DNA from: Phaeosaccion multiseriatum
Taxonomy: Eukaryota; Ochrophyta, other classes
Direction: 5' to 3'
Length of the DNA: 64,000 bases
NCBI GenBank assembly: GCA_965112735.1
Contig: OZ218951.1
Location: forward strand, 5,456,001 to 5,520,000
Of this stretch, positions 11,420-23,900 are shown one piece after another (the first letter of the stretch is position 1; each line of letters starts with the position of its first letter). Position numbers and translations under genes: made by a program. Under the pieces are notes generated by a model. The model worked only from the letters and a program-made list of their open reading frames with translations. It did not search any database and was not told the origin of the DNA.

Positions 11420-14400
11420 CTCAACGACATCATCTCTCCCTCGGCACCGCTGGGCAGCCCGCCATAAACCCTCCACCTGGAGGCAAAGGAGTGGCCTTGG
11501 ACGAGGAGGGAAAACTCCCCCGAAACGCTGCCATGGATGAGGAGAAGGCTCGCATCCAGCGAGAAGTGGTGCAGCGCCAACAGGCGATGATGTACAAGGC
11601 ACAGGGCTTTGATTTGTCGGCCGTGGAAGGGCTGGATGGGCCTGCCAAGGAGAAGGCCAGGATGAAGATGCGGCTGCAGGTAGGAGGTTTAGTGTTAGGA
11701 GAGCATTGGTAGGGGAGGCACAGAGTGATTCAGTAAATCACGTAAGTCACGTCGACACCCACCATCTGGCCGTGTCCTTTCCCACCCCAGTACAAGTACG
11801 CCACGCCACCCGCTTCCCCTGTCCACGTCAGTAAGTCACTAAGGCCCCCTTCTATGGACCCCCCAGATGGAGGCCACGAGCGGTTATGTGCCGAGCAGCA
11901 GCGCCGCCGATGACTACATGGCCCAAATCACGTGAGTTGAAGTTTTGTGTAGGTAAAGTGTCCTCCAAGTATTGGACAATTAAGTTCACAGCAACAAATA
12001 CGCACGCACACGCGCACGCACGCACACACGCACAGCCACGCACACACACTCATACACACACACATGCGCACACACACACACCACACATACCCATTGACAT
12101 ACATACACCACAGGCAGGAGGCCTCAGCGAGGAAGGTAGCATATATGGAGAAGATGAAGGAGGTGGGCAATCCTTGGGAACATGCCAACCCCAGAAACGG
12201 TTGGATGGCCACAGGGGGGGAGGAGCCGCAGCTGTCTGCCGAGGTGAGCTTGTGAGAGAGGGAGGGGAGGGAGGAAGGAAGGAAGGAAGGCAGTGAGGGA
12301 GAGAGGGAGGGAAGGAGGGACGAGGGGGGAGAGGGGATGGCGGAAGGGTCGGTGGATGGTCTCTCGGCTTCTCTCTGATCCCCCCCCCCCCCCTCTCTCT
12401 CTCTTTTGTGGACCGCAGGAGAGGAATCCCATCAAGCCCCTCCCCGTCATCAAGCCACCCCCTCGCAGCTCTGCTCCCGTGGCCCCTCCTAAGCCCACGT
12501 ATCGAGAGAGGCTTGCCATGGCGAAGGCTGCCAAGTCCGGCGGCCAGCAGCAGAGTAGCCCGGCTGCAGTAGCGCCAGTAGCACCAGCGCCAGTAGCACC
12601 ACCAGCGGCACCAGAAGTGCCAGCGGCGTCGGTAGCAGTGGCCGCTGCTAAGGAAAAAGAGGAACAGCTGAAGCAGCAGTTGCTGTTACTGCAGCAGCAG
12701 CAGCAGCAGGAGGAGGAGAAACAGAAGCAGCAGTTGTTGTTGCTACAGCAGCAGCAGCAGCAGGAGCAGCAGCGGCAGCAGCAATTGTTGATGCAGCAGC
12801 AGCAGCAGGAGGAGCAGCGGCAACAACAGCAGTTGCTGTTACAGCAGCAGCAGCAGGCACAACAGCAGGCACAGCAGCAGCAGGTGCAGCAGCAGCAGGC
12901 ACAGCAGCAGCAGGCACAGCAGCAGCAGTTGGTGGTACCCCCCCCATTACAGGACCCCCTTGCCTCTTCAATGGTCTCTGGGGATATCGAGGAAGTCGCC
13001 ACTCGGGCCACTTCCCTCATGTCTCAGCACATGAAGACACCTCTGCAGGGGCAGGACGTGAGTGTGGGATATGATGACTGAGAGCGAGAGAGCGTGGGGT
13101 ACCACAGTCATGTACAGAGGCTTGGGGTCTGCTCTCTGTTGCCTCACTCTCTGCTCTCTCTCTCTCTCCGTCCTGGTCTCTCTCTCTCTCTCTCAACTCG
13201 GCTCTGCTCTCTCCCTCCGTGTGTGTGTGCGCGTGTGTATCAGGCGGCAGATCTGAAGAGCTCGCTGCAAACGGTGCGAGAACTTCTCCGTGTGGAGGCA
13301 GGTCTCGAACAGCCCCCTCAGCAGCAGACCCCACCCGCCCCTGTAGCAGCGGCTCCCTCCGCCGTCGCCACTCCTGCTGCTGTATCACCAACTGGCCAGG
13401 CCCCGCCCAGTCAGCCTCTGCCCACCCCCGCGGAGTTGAAGGCAGCGTCTGAGGAGCTGATGCCTGGGGGAGATGGAGAGGCACATGGGCAAGCAGCGTC
13501 CTTCCTTCTCATGCGCAAGGCGAACGCACTGCTCATGACACATGTGGTGAGTGGAGAGGGAGGGTGGGGAAATGGGGGGAAGGGAGGGAGGGGGGGAGGG
13601 AGGGTGGGGAAGGGAGGGGAGGGAGGGAGGGAGGGAGGGAGGGACACACGTATGTTGGACTCGTGTGCGGTTGCTGGGATGGCTTACTTATCTACCTACC
13701 CGCACACACACACACACACGCACACACACACACACACACGCACACACACACGCACACACACACGCCAGGGCTCCGAGGCAGAGGGCGGGCTGAAGGGGGA
13801 AAACCTCGAGCTGCTGAGGCGCAGTCTCGCCATGGCGCTCTCCGCCATTGACGCAGCGTTGGAGAAGGAGAAGGGAGGGGCAGGTGGGGGGCAGACTGCT
13901 TCTGTAACTGCCTCGGGAGCAGAGGGATCAAGCAAGGTGATATAAGGAGCGGAAGGATTCTTTCTAGCTGTAGCGAAGGGTGTATAGGGGGGGCGGGCTT
14001 TGTGGCCAGTCAGTCACATGCGCACATACATTGAAGTGTGTGCTTTTGCTTTGACTCGTCTCTCTTGGCTTGGCTTCTCCTCTTTGTAACAAAACTATAT
14101 ATAAAAAACGGGTGAGCAGTGATATATCAGTCTACTCCATACAGACTCGTGTGTGACTTGTCCTCTCCTCTCCTCTCCTCTCCTCTCCTCTCCCTCTCCC
14201 TCCACTCTGCACTACTCTACTCTACTCTCCCAGGGAGGGCTGACGGGAGAGATGGAGGCAGCGGAGCAGGCCCTCATTGAGGAGTATGGAGGCGTCCAGT
14301 CGCTAGGCAAGGTGCTACAGAACACGCCTCTGTACAACCAACAGGCGCAGGGAGAGGGGGCAGGGGACGAGGGCGACGCGCCGCTGCGCTTGTTTGAGTC

Positions 14401-15134
14401 GGGCAGCGAGAGGCATCCGGAGTTCAAGTAAGTCAGGGGGGTTGTGGGGGGGTGGGAGGATGGGTTGGTGGGTGGGTGAGTGGGTGGGTGGGGGGGAGAG
14501 TGACCAAGGGGAGGAAATGCACGAGGAGGGGAAGAGGGACACTCACTCCGCGCAGAGAGAACGGGAACACCTTTCTCCATTTCTCGCGTGTGTCGTCCTC
14601 TCGTCTCTCTCCCTCCCTCCCTCTCTCTGTGTCTCCCTCTGTGTGTGTATCCATGTCTCCATCTTTCTCTTTCCCCTCATCTCTCTCTCTGGTGGTAGCT
14701 GCTGGCCATCCACCCGACGTACGAAACCGCAAATTCATGACCTCACACACCCCTCCCCCCCCTCATCTTCGCATCCTCATACCCATACTCCCCTGGCTGT
14801 CCGCTCCCTCCCTCCCCCTCCCTCCTTCCTTCCTTCCCTCCCTCCCTCCCTCCCTCCCTCCCTCCCTGCTCTGTGTGAATGGAATCGAATCTCAACCTCG
14901 AATGCCGTCCACCAAATCACTCCAAATCCAACCAATCCAACCAATCCAATCAGGTCTTGCCTTCAGACCGCCCTGGGCTACCTCGTCAAGCACCGCGGGG
15001 GAGCGGGCTTTGGGTCGGGAAGGCTGCGCCCCGCTGAAGTGATCAAGATGACGGAGGCCTTGGCCAAGGCACAGGCCATGCTTGGGGAGGAGGTGGCGGC
15101 GGCGGAGGGTGGCCATGTAGGGGGGGGGGGGTAA
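10157..15134 (+). CDS. Plastid-targeted polyQ protein of unknown function, ten exons
   Basis: Exons 10157-10647, 11042-11153, 11458-11679, 11867-11931, 12114-12243, 12419-13057, 13244-13546, 13769-13936, 14234-14427 and 14954-15134 join in frame to 834 residues. The ATG has a good context (ACCACCATGCC). The N-terminus is a signal peptide (LLAVLLLAAASAATPGCQA) followed by FQS, the phenylalanine rule of red-lineage complex plastids, then a Ser/Thr-rich transit region. The middle holds about 90 residues of polyQ with Leu interruptions, and one AVSPT word at 13382. Conserved-looking stretches include EKMKEVGNPWEHANPRNGW and TALGYLVKHRGGAG. No enzyme motif is seen; a stromal scaffold is a guess. 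Caution: the donor after 13936 (GTGATA) is weak, the frame would otherwise stop at 13945, and a TATATATAAAAA box lies at 14096, so exons 9-10 could be a separate small gene starting at ATG 14252. Confidence 0.65.
12660..12930 (+). repeat. Polyglutamine-coding CAG array
   Basis: CAG-rich tract with regular TTG/CTG interruptions, encoding Q-rich sequence with Leu pairs. It ends with CAGCAGTTGGTGGTAC, a two-base variant of the dispersed TTGGTGATAC word. Confidence 0.9.
13691..13767. repeat. (CA)n microsatellite abutting an acceptor
   Basis: Interrupted CA/CG dinucleotide array that runs to within two bases of the acceptor AG at 13767-13768. Confidence 0.9.
14096..14107 (+). promoter_or_regulatory. 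TATA-like box inside or between exons
   Basis: TATATATAAAAA in a stretch (13946-14150) less repetitive than other introns here. It is 145-155 bases before ATG 14252. It supports, but does not prove, a second promoter or an independent small gene. Confidence 0.3.
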
Positions 15135-15647
15135 GCAGGCTAAGCAAGCTAAGCAAGTTGTGTCTCCGCCTTGAATGGAGTAGTGGGAGGTAGGTAAGTG
15201 TTGTGTCCGCCTTGAGTGGAGTAGTGTGGAGAGAGTTGAGAGTAGAGTGGAGAGGGAGGGGGGCGCGATGGAGAGGAGGAGGAGGAGGAGGGAGAGGAGG
15301 AGGAGGAGGAGGAGGAGGAGGAGAAGGAGGAAGGTGTTTGCAGAATCTTCACACAAGTGTATGTATAGAGTCGCTCTTGATTCTGCCTCGCTCTCTCCTG
15401 CCATGCATGATGTAGTACGCACATTCTTGTACTTCCAAATGGCACGTACGAAGTCAGCAACTTGGGGAAGAAGTGTGACAGTTGTGATTAATTTATTAAT
15501 TTCGGGCCCCAAGCAAATGAATGAAGCAAGTGCCAACACAGCAACCAGCCGCCTCGTCTTTGCTCCTTTAGAGGGCTCTCTCTCTCTCTGTCTGTGAATG
15601 TGAAGTGTGTGTGTGTGTGTGTGTGTGAGAAAAGGAGGGTGTCACAG
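15135..15647. other. Intergenic space with (GGA)n
   Basis: Between two plus-strand genes. Holds a (GGA)n tract at 15268-15330, short AAGCAAGCT repeats at 15137-15160 and a (GT)14-like run at 15606-15628. No gene seen. Confidence 0.6.
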
Positions 15648-17667
15648 ATGGCGACATGCGCGATTTGTTTTTTTGAAAGGGCCCCTTGTTATCAAATATC
15701 GAAAGAGGTGATGGAGAGCATGGAAGGGGACGATGAAGATATCAGTGGCGGCGAGACGGTAAGGAGACACGCCCTCGCACGAAGAGAGTGCTGAGAGAGG
15801 AGGACGTTGGAACGGGAGGGGTTGGTTGCTCAAACCCCTTCCGCCCTCATCCTCACTCTCAGCAGAAAGCCAAGTTGCGTCTCAGACGCTGGTGCCATCG
15901 GTCTCAGATTTTCCTCTGTCACCCTTCTTGCTGCTGCTGCTGTCTTGCTCGCCCCCGCCTTCTTACTAATCTCCTTTCCGCTTGCCCTCTTCATACCAAC
16001 TTTTGGCAGGAGCTGGAGCCGGATGGGTGCGATGAGGCTGACTACATGCCTGAACCCTTACTGGAGGAGGGCGGGGGCGGGGCGGCGCTCAAGACGCCGG
16101 AAGATGAGCAGCAGAAGCAGCAGGAGGAGCAGTCCGTCTCCTCGCCACAGCCACAAGAACGGACAGTGATAGATCAAGGGGAGGAGCAAGAGGGGGAGGG
16201 GAAGGGGGGGGGGGTGGGGAGGTGTGTGCCGCCCTCGAGTGCGAACAAAGCGCTGGTGTATCCACGGGAAGAAATTCTCCCTGCAGCAGTAGCAAGAGGA
16301 GGAGCAGAAGCAGGAGGACCAGGCGCAGGTGGAGGAGGAAGCGGGAGTATATGCGCGTCAAACAGCACACTGCTGGAGGCAAGCCCTCAAGCAGCAGGCG
16401 TTGCTGCTGCCGTGGGCACCTCGGGTGATGGCGGGAGTGCGAACGAAGCAGCAGAAGTAGCAGCAACAGCTGCAGGGGTAGCAGCAGAGGCCCTGGCAGG
16501 GGCTTTGGCAGAAAGAGGGGCACCAGCAGGAGAACCAGCTGCAGCAAAGCCACCAGCCCCTGAGGGAGGCAACTGCCCGCTTTTATCAGATGGGCTTATG
16601 GTGACGGGAACGAAGCTGGAAACTGACTCCACCGCCTTGGAGGAGGAAGGGGGGGATGAGGACAAGAAGGAGGGAAGGGAGGGAGGGGGGAGGGGAGCGA
16701 AAGGGGGTACAGGAGACGACAGAGCTCCGGGACCCAACGCCGAGGGGCAAGAGGGGGAAGATGCAGTAGCGGGGACAGTCTCCACACCAACCCCAAGCCT
16801 TCGTGGAGGCTCTGAAAATCGGGGACGTCGAGACTGCCCACGGGCCCCAAGTCCCGCTTCGGTCTCGTCGACGTTGCTGCAGACCCCTGGGGGTGGGCTT
16901 CCAACTCAAGGTGGAGGAGGAGGAGGAGGAGGAGGAGGAGGAGGAGGAGGAGGAGGAGGAGCAGGGGGTAGCACGCCAGAGAGGGGCTTATTAGAGCCCT
17001 CTCCCTTCCCAGCGTCTCAGTCGCCTATAGTGGGTGGCAGTGGGGCTTCTCAGTCTCCCGTGGTGCGCAGTGCCGACGAAGCGCACATGCAACATCTTCT
17101 CCAGATGGGCCATTCCTCCGAGGAGGGGGGGCAAAGCCATCAGGTCGGTCAGGTAGAACAAGAGGGGCAACAAGGGGCAGCAGCGGTAGGAGGAGGAGGA
17201 GGAGGAGGAGGAGGACGAGAAGGAGGACAGAGGGGCGGCGGGGGGGCAAGAGAAGGGGACGAGCAGAAGGAGAAGAAGGACGAGAAGGAGGAGGATGCGA
17301 GAAGTCACGGGCATCAAGCAGGAGCGAGAGCGGGCAGTGTCCAGTGTGGCTACGAGGACAGTGCGGTCGGTGGCGGAAGCAGCTCCTCCTCTGTCTTCAC
17401 CAACCTTAACCTAACCAACCCCGAGGGGTCGGTGTGTCCGCCTTTGTGTGGCGAGTCTGCAAAGGAGGCTTCTTTCGTGCCGTCGAGAGGGCCTTCTTCC
17501 TCGACAAGACCGTCTGAGGGCCTTGGTGAGGCGAGTGCAGGAGGAAGAGGAGGAGCAGCAGTAGACGGAGAAAGTGCATCCACATCAGCAGCAGCCGCCG
17601 CAGTTGAAGCAGTAGCCGAAGCGATGCAAGGCGGCTCCCGGTTGGAAGCGTCCGAGCCGCAGAAACT

Positions 17668-17699
<32 letters not shown>

Positions 17700-17887
17700 C
17701 ACAACAGCATGGTAAGCGTGACCACAGTTTGCAGCGTTCGAGAGAAGAGAGCAGCGGCGGCTTCGATTGGGGGGCAGCTGGGGCATCCTCCACCTCCCCC
17801 TCGGGTTGCAACACAAGCCCCAGGGGGCTGCTCCGACGGACGGGCTTTGGTAGCGCGTCCATGATGGGGAGTGGTGCTGTATCACCA

Positions 17888-17920
<33 letters not shown>

Positions 17921-20900
17921 GGTGCTGTATCACCAACTGCCGCAGCTCTTCCTGGTGGTCGTCAGATGGGAGAGGCCAGTGGCACGCTGCTCCCCCTCAT
18001 TGGCGACGACGACATTGAATTTGACCACAGTGGCGACAAAGAAAGTGAGAGCGAGAAGGAGGGCGACGGCAATAGCAATGCTACAAGGGCCGCGGAGGTT
18101 CTGGCCAAGTCTCTGGCAATGGGAAGCCGACGAGACAGGGCCCAAGGCACGAGGCTGCGGAGTGATGAGGGGGAGGGGGACGACGACCAGGGGGGTAGAG
18201 GGAATGCCGAGGAGCAAGAGGCTGGGGTCGAGCGCGAGAGGAGCGATGATAGCGATGTCGTCGTAGCCGAGGTCTGTGTCCGTCGTCGTCGCCAGACCAG
18301 GAATGATGGTGAGCACGCTGCTGGCGGTCCTGATGATGATGATGATGCTGATAATGCTGATGCTGGTGATGGCCGTGAGAATGATGGCATCGAAGAGAGG
18401 GGATCTCCAACAGGAGACGACGACGGCACCACAAGCGCTCCTGATGGTCTTTCGTCGGCTACGGTTGCCGAGGTGCTTGCGAGGAGACCTGCGGCTCGTG
18501 ACACGCACATGTCAGAGGAGTGGCGGCGGCATGAAGAAAGGTGTGCAAGAGGGCTGGAGATCTGCGCGCAGCTGCAGCAGGCGGAGGAGGAGAAGGGGAA
18601 GAAGGAGAACAAGACAGCTGCTGCAGCAGTTGGTGGTACAAGTGGTGCAACAGACGGAGACGCTGGGAAGAAGGAATGGAGTGGGGGACCAAGGGATAAA
18701 GAGGGGAAAGGAGGAAAGAAGGAAGGGGTAGCGGTACCAAGGGAGGACGGCAAAGGAGGGAAAGAGGGGGGAGCGGTGGTAAGGCGAGCGGCGACTGTCC
18801 CTGCTGAGGCCAAGTACAGACCGACGGACCGCCCTGAGCTCGACAAGATGGCAGTCTCTGTCCGTGGCGAGATGGAACAGTTGGTGATACAGGGACACGC
18901 GCAAGCTTACGCACAGGAGGCAAAGGAGGAGGAGGAGGAGGAGGAGGAGGAGGAGGAGGAGGAGGAGGAGGAGGAGGAGGAGGAGGAGGAGGAGGAGGAG
19001 GGGCATGTTGACAAACATGAGGTGCCGAAGGGGCTGCTGCACAACGAGCGATTGGAGGGAGAAGGAGCGGGGGGGGGGCGGGGGCAGCAGCAGCACAAGC
19101 CGCAGCCGCAGTTGGCGATACAGCAGCCAAAGGCGGTAGAGGGGAAGGATGAAGGGGGGCCGGCCTCCGAGGTGAAGAGGGCGAACAAGGCGAAGGCCCA
19201 ACGACCTCAAACCCAAACTCCTCAACATGGGCCCCCACGACCTCAAACGAAAACTCAAGGTGGTCCCAGTGCGGCGGCAGCTCCGAAGAGTGGTGGGATG
19301 GCAGCTAATGGTGGTGGTGATGATAGTGGGGGGTTGAAGGAGGCAGTGGCGGCGGCAGAGCCAGCCAGTGCGGCAGTTGGTGCTACGGCGACAGGGGCGG
19401 TGAAGAAGTTGGCGAGTGTCGATGCAGCTGCTGCGCCGAAGACCCCTGCAGCTCCTAAGCGGCGCCAACGGATTAGGGAGAGCAAGTCAACCCCGGTAGG
19501 CCGCAAACCCGGGTCAACCCCGGCGGAGCGGAAGGCCTCTTCACCCGCCTCCTCCACGCCTTCGCCCTCTCATTCCGCGAACAGGGATGCGCCCGCCATG
19601 GAGGGAGGAGGAGGAGGAGGAGGAGGAGGAGGAGGAGGAGGAGGAGGAGGAGGAGGAGGAGGAGGAGGGAGAGGAGGAGGTGGTGGCGACAGCGGCGACA
19701 ATAAGCAGCCGTTGTTCCACGATGCACAGTGGGAGCAGCAGCAGCAGCAGCAGCACCAGCAGCACCAGCAGCACCAGCACCAGCCGCAGCAGTTGGTGAT
19801 ACAGCAGCAGCGAGGGAGGGGGTTGGTGAGGAGGTCACTGAAGAAGGCGAAACCCTCGCGCGCGCGTGCGGGCAGCAGCAGCTCGACACCTAGAGTAGAG
19901 GCTCGACACGCAGCTGGCGTGGGCGGGGTGGTGGGGGGTGCGGCGGGTGGGATGGGCAAGAGTGAAGCACGAGAGGAGGTAGGGGGGGGAGGGCCTGCGG
20001 TAGTGGTAGTCGGGATGCAGGAGAAGAAGAAGGTTCAGGCTACTCAAGCTGCGCAGGACTGTCAGCATGTCGTCGAGAATGGGGGAGGAGGAGGAGGAGG
20101 AGGAGGAGGAGGAGGAGGAGGAGGAGGAGGAAGAGGAGGAGGAGCAGCAGGAGGAGGAGGAGGAGGAGGAGGAGGAGGAGGAGGAGGAGGAGGAGGAGGA
20201 GGAGGAGGAGGAGGAGGAGGAGGAGGAGGAGGAGGAGGAGGGGAGGGGGAGGGAGGAGGAGAAGGAGGAAAAGGAGGGGGAAAGAGGGGCCAGAAGAGGC
20301 TAAGAGGCCCAGTGGAGAATACGAAGGAGAAGAAAGGCAGGGGAGGACCGGAAGGAGGGAAGGTTAGAGGAGGAAGCACGCCTGGGAGCCATACGAGGAA
20401 GGCTGCTGGTGTATCACCAACTGCTGCTGCTGCTGCTGTAGTTGTAACTGCAGCGGAGACAGAGAATGGGGCTCGCAACCACAAGAAGAAGTCAGCAGAT
20501 GACGACATTGAGCCCACTTTTGTGGAGGCAACGAGCTGGGCAGACCTCTACAGGCTGGGATGGACGTACAAACATGGCGGGAAAGTGACTCTTGCGGACT
20601 TTGTGTACCTTCAACCTGGAGTAAGCAAGAAGGATGCCTGTCTGGGCGTGACTATGTTTGATTCACTGGAGCAGGCGCTGGCAGACTGCAATAAGAGGAG
20701 GCAGAGGGCGAGAGAAGAGAGCACTGAGGAGGAGAAGATGACCTCCGTTGCTATTGGTGAGAAGGAGAATGACGCCGCCGCTGCTATTGCTGCTGCTGTA
20801 TCACCAACTGCTGGATCTGCTGTGGTGCCGCCGGGTGGGAAGGAGAAGGGCGGTGGGAAGAAGGGGGGATGCGAGAATGAAGTGGTGGAGTGGGGCTTGA

Positions 20901-23900
20901 CGCAGCACCGGAGGCCGCGCAACATCAAACAGAAGGTCTGCTTTGGGAAGGAAGAGGAGGAGAAGGAGGAGGAGGAGCGGGGGAAGGGAGAGGCGGCCAA
21001 GAAGCGGGGGCCTCGTTGTGGTGTATCACCAACTGCTGTTGCTGCAGCTGGTTTCGCAGCCCCTGCTGGGAGTAGGAAGAGAATGAGAAAAGGCGCCAAG
21101 GCTAAGGCCGCGCATGGACAACCAACCCCTCAAGTAGAGGAGAAGCGTCACGAGGGAGGAGCTGCGCGAGGGAGAGGGCGACACCATGGACAGCAGCAGC
21201 AGCAGCGGCAGCAGCAGCAGTTGGTGATACAGCAGGCTATGGAAGTGGAGGAGGAGGAGGCACGCGCGGAATGCGAGACGCAGCCACAGAACACCCTGAT
21301 GGAAGCTCACGCCCTCATCGACCTTTTCAGTGGGATGGGGAGTGGTCACCACGGCCAAGGCCCAGGCTCGGCACGCTCCTCCTCCGCCGCTGTTGCTGCT
21401 GCTGGCCTTGACTCATGCAATGCTAAGGCTGCTGGCGAGGAGGAGGAGGAGGAGGAGGAGGAGGAGGAGGAGGAGGAGGAGGAGGAGGAGGAGGAAGGGG
21501 ATGAGGATGGCAGTGAAGTGAGTAAGCAGAAGGGCAAGGGGAAAGAGAAGGGAAAGGGTAAAGCAGAGGCGAGGACCAACTCATCGACAAGCAGCAGGGG
21601 CAGCAGCAGGGGCAGCAGCAAGGGCAGCAGCAGGGGCAGCAGCAGGGGCAGCGGCCAGAGTGGCAGCCACAGCACCACCACGAGCAGTAGTAGGAAGAGA
21701 AAGGCAGGCGGGGGCACTACGTCGGGGCACCACTCACCACCGCAAGTGTTTGCCGGTGTGCGTTTTTTGCTCACGGGGTTTGGGGCCGGAGACGAAGACG
21801 TGGACGTGGCGCCAAAGATCAAGCACCATGGCGGGAAGGTGGGTGTCAGGACACAGGGGTGGGTGTCAGGACACAGGGGTGGGTGTCAGGACACAGGGGT
21901 GGGTGTCATGACAGCGTGGTGGGGGGGGGGGGGGGGTATCAGGACAGGCCCTGCCGTGCTCTGTATCAGCAACGGCTCTGCTCTGCTCTCTTTGCTCTGT
22001 TCTCGGTCCGTTCGCTCACCGGCCTTCCCGAGCCAGCCCCCCCCCCCTCTCCTTGTGCTGTTTGTTGTCGTATGGCTGACCTGTGCCTTGCCTCTGTCCT
22101 TCTCTTTGACGCTGTTGCTATGCTTGCCATTGTTGTCCTCCCTCCCCCTCTCTTCCAAAGGTCGTTGCCTCTCTGACCGAGCTCGAGAAAGAGCTGAAAG
22201 TGCAAGACGAGCAAGCAGCCGCAGCAGCAGCAGCAGCAGCAGCAGTTAGTGGTACAGCAGCAGTCGCCAGGCTGTCTTCTGGCCGACACCCACCCAGCTC
22301 GCCGCTGTCACCTGCCGGTGGCAGCAGTCCTCGCTTCGGTAGCAACAGCCCCCTCTCTGGCGGCGGCGGCGGTAGCAGGAGCTCCAACAGTAGGCCCAAG
22401 GTGATTGTGATAGGCAAGCCGAACGGCTGGCGCAAACTCAAGTATCTCTTCGGTATTGCTGGCAACTACCCGGTCTACAGCAGGGCTTTTGTGGACGGCT
22501 TTGTGTCCAGCGCCACCAGCACAGCCGGAGTTGGAGCCGGAGCCGGAGCCGGAGGGTGGAAGGCGAGAAAGAAGAGGACCTTTCGCCTGCCGGCGGGCTT
22601 GTCTCGTCAGACGCGAACAGCGGTGTTTCCGGCCGACATGGGCACGAACATGAGTGTGGTGCCTTGGCCTTTCCAGGGGGCCAAGATACTCCTCATGCCT
22701 CCCATGAGGGAACAGGTTAGTACGTAGTAGATATGGGGGGAGGGAGGGAGGGAGGGAGGGAGGGAGGGAGGGAGGGAGGGAGGGAGGGAAGGAGGGAGGG
22801 AGGGAGGGAGGGAGGGAGGGAGGGAGGGAGGGAGGGAGGGAGGTGTGTCACTATTTCTCTCTTTTCTGTGTGGTGTCTTGTGCATGCGCATTCGCACTCG
22901 CACTCACTCCCACTCTCCTCCCTCCCTCCCTGTCTCCCTTCCTCTCTTCTCTCTCCTCTCCCTCTCCTTCCTTCCCTCCCTCTCCTCCCTCCCTCCCCCC
23001 CTCTCCTCTCTCCCTCTCTCCCTCCCTCTTCTCCCTCCCTTGACTTAACGTCGTATCACCAACACAACACTCCGCTCTGCTCTGTCCCTACCTCTGCAGT
23101 CCCACCCCTCAGCATCTGCTCGTGGTGGCGGAGTGACTGCCGACTGGGCAGCGGTCCTCGGTAGTAGAGGTGCCAACGCGCACGTGACCATTGGCGACTG
23201 GAGCAAAGCTCACGCCTCAGTGCAGCAGCTGCTTGACAATCGACAGGACAATGAGGAGGCCTTCGTGGTGTATGATGTGCTTGATCCAGAGCTGAGGTCC
23301 CCAAGGGGCAAGGGAAGGCTCAAGCAGTTACAGAAAGAAGCGGTGGGTGTGAATGTGCCTGTGCAGGCGCTGGAGTGGGTAGTGCAGTGCCTGGTGCAAG
23401 GCAGGGTTATTGCGGAGGAGGAGAAGGAGAAGGGGGAAGAGGGGGAGGGAATTGGTGGAGGGGGGGTAGGAGGAGGAGAAGAAGGAGGAGGAGAAGGACG
23501 AGGAGGACGAGGAGGAGGAGGAGGAGGAGGAGGAGGAGGAGGGAGGGGCAAGAAGGGATCGAAGGGCAAGACCTCTTCCTCATCCTCCTCGTGCGCGCAG
23601 CAGCAGAGGCAGCACTTGGTCATACAGCAGCAGCAGCTGACCGTAGAGTTCGACGTGTGGAAGGGAGAGGGCGGGCCCCGTTACGAGATTGGCGAAGCAA
23701 TTAAGTACGGGAGCCCCTTGGAGCTGGGGCGAATCCTCTTCTTCTGGCGCGAGACAAAGACGGGCAAGGAGTGGGCGCGTGTGCAGAAGCTGCGCAAGCT
23801 TGCCACCTCACAGGGGGGGGTCGGGGCGGAGAGCTGCGCCTATGTGCGACAAGACGAAAAGTGGCTGAAGGCACGGAGGGAGGAGGCCAGGGGGAGTGGT

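Noticed and set aside
14694-14750. Extra exon (CTGCTGGCCATCCACCCGACG) in the plastid polyQ gene
   Set aside because: It follows a possible acceptor but stops after about 13 codons in one frame and has no donor; direct joining to 14954 keeps frame.
15788-15999. N-terminal part of the long BRCT reading frame
   Set aside because: The frame is open by chance through intron 1; the CT-rich sequence before the acceptor at 16008-16009 looks intronic.
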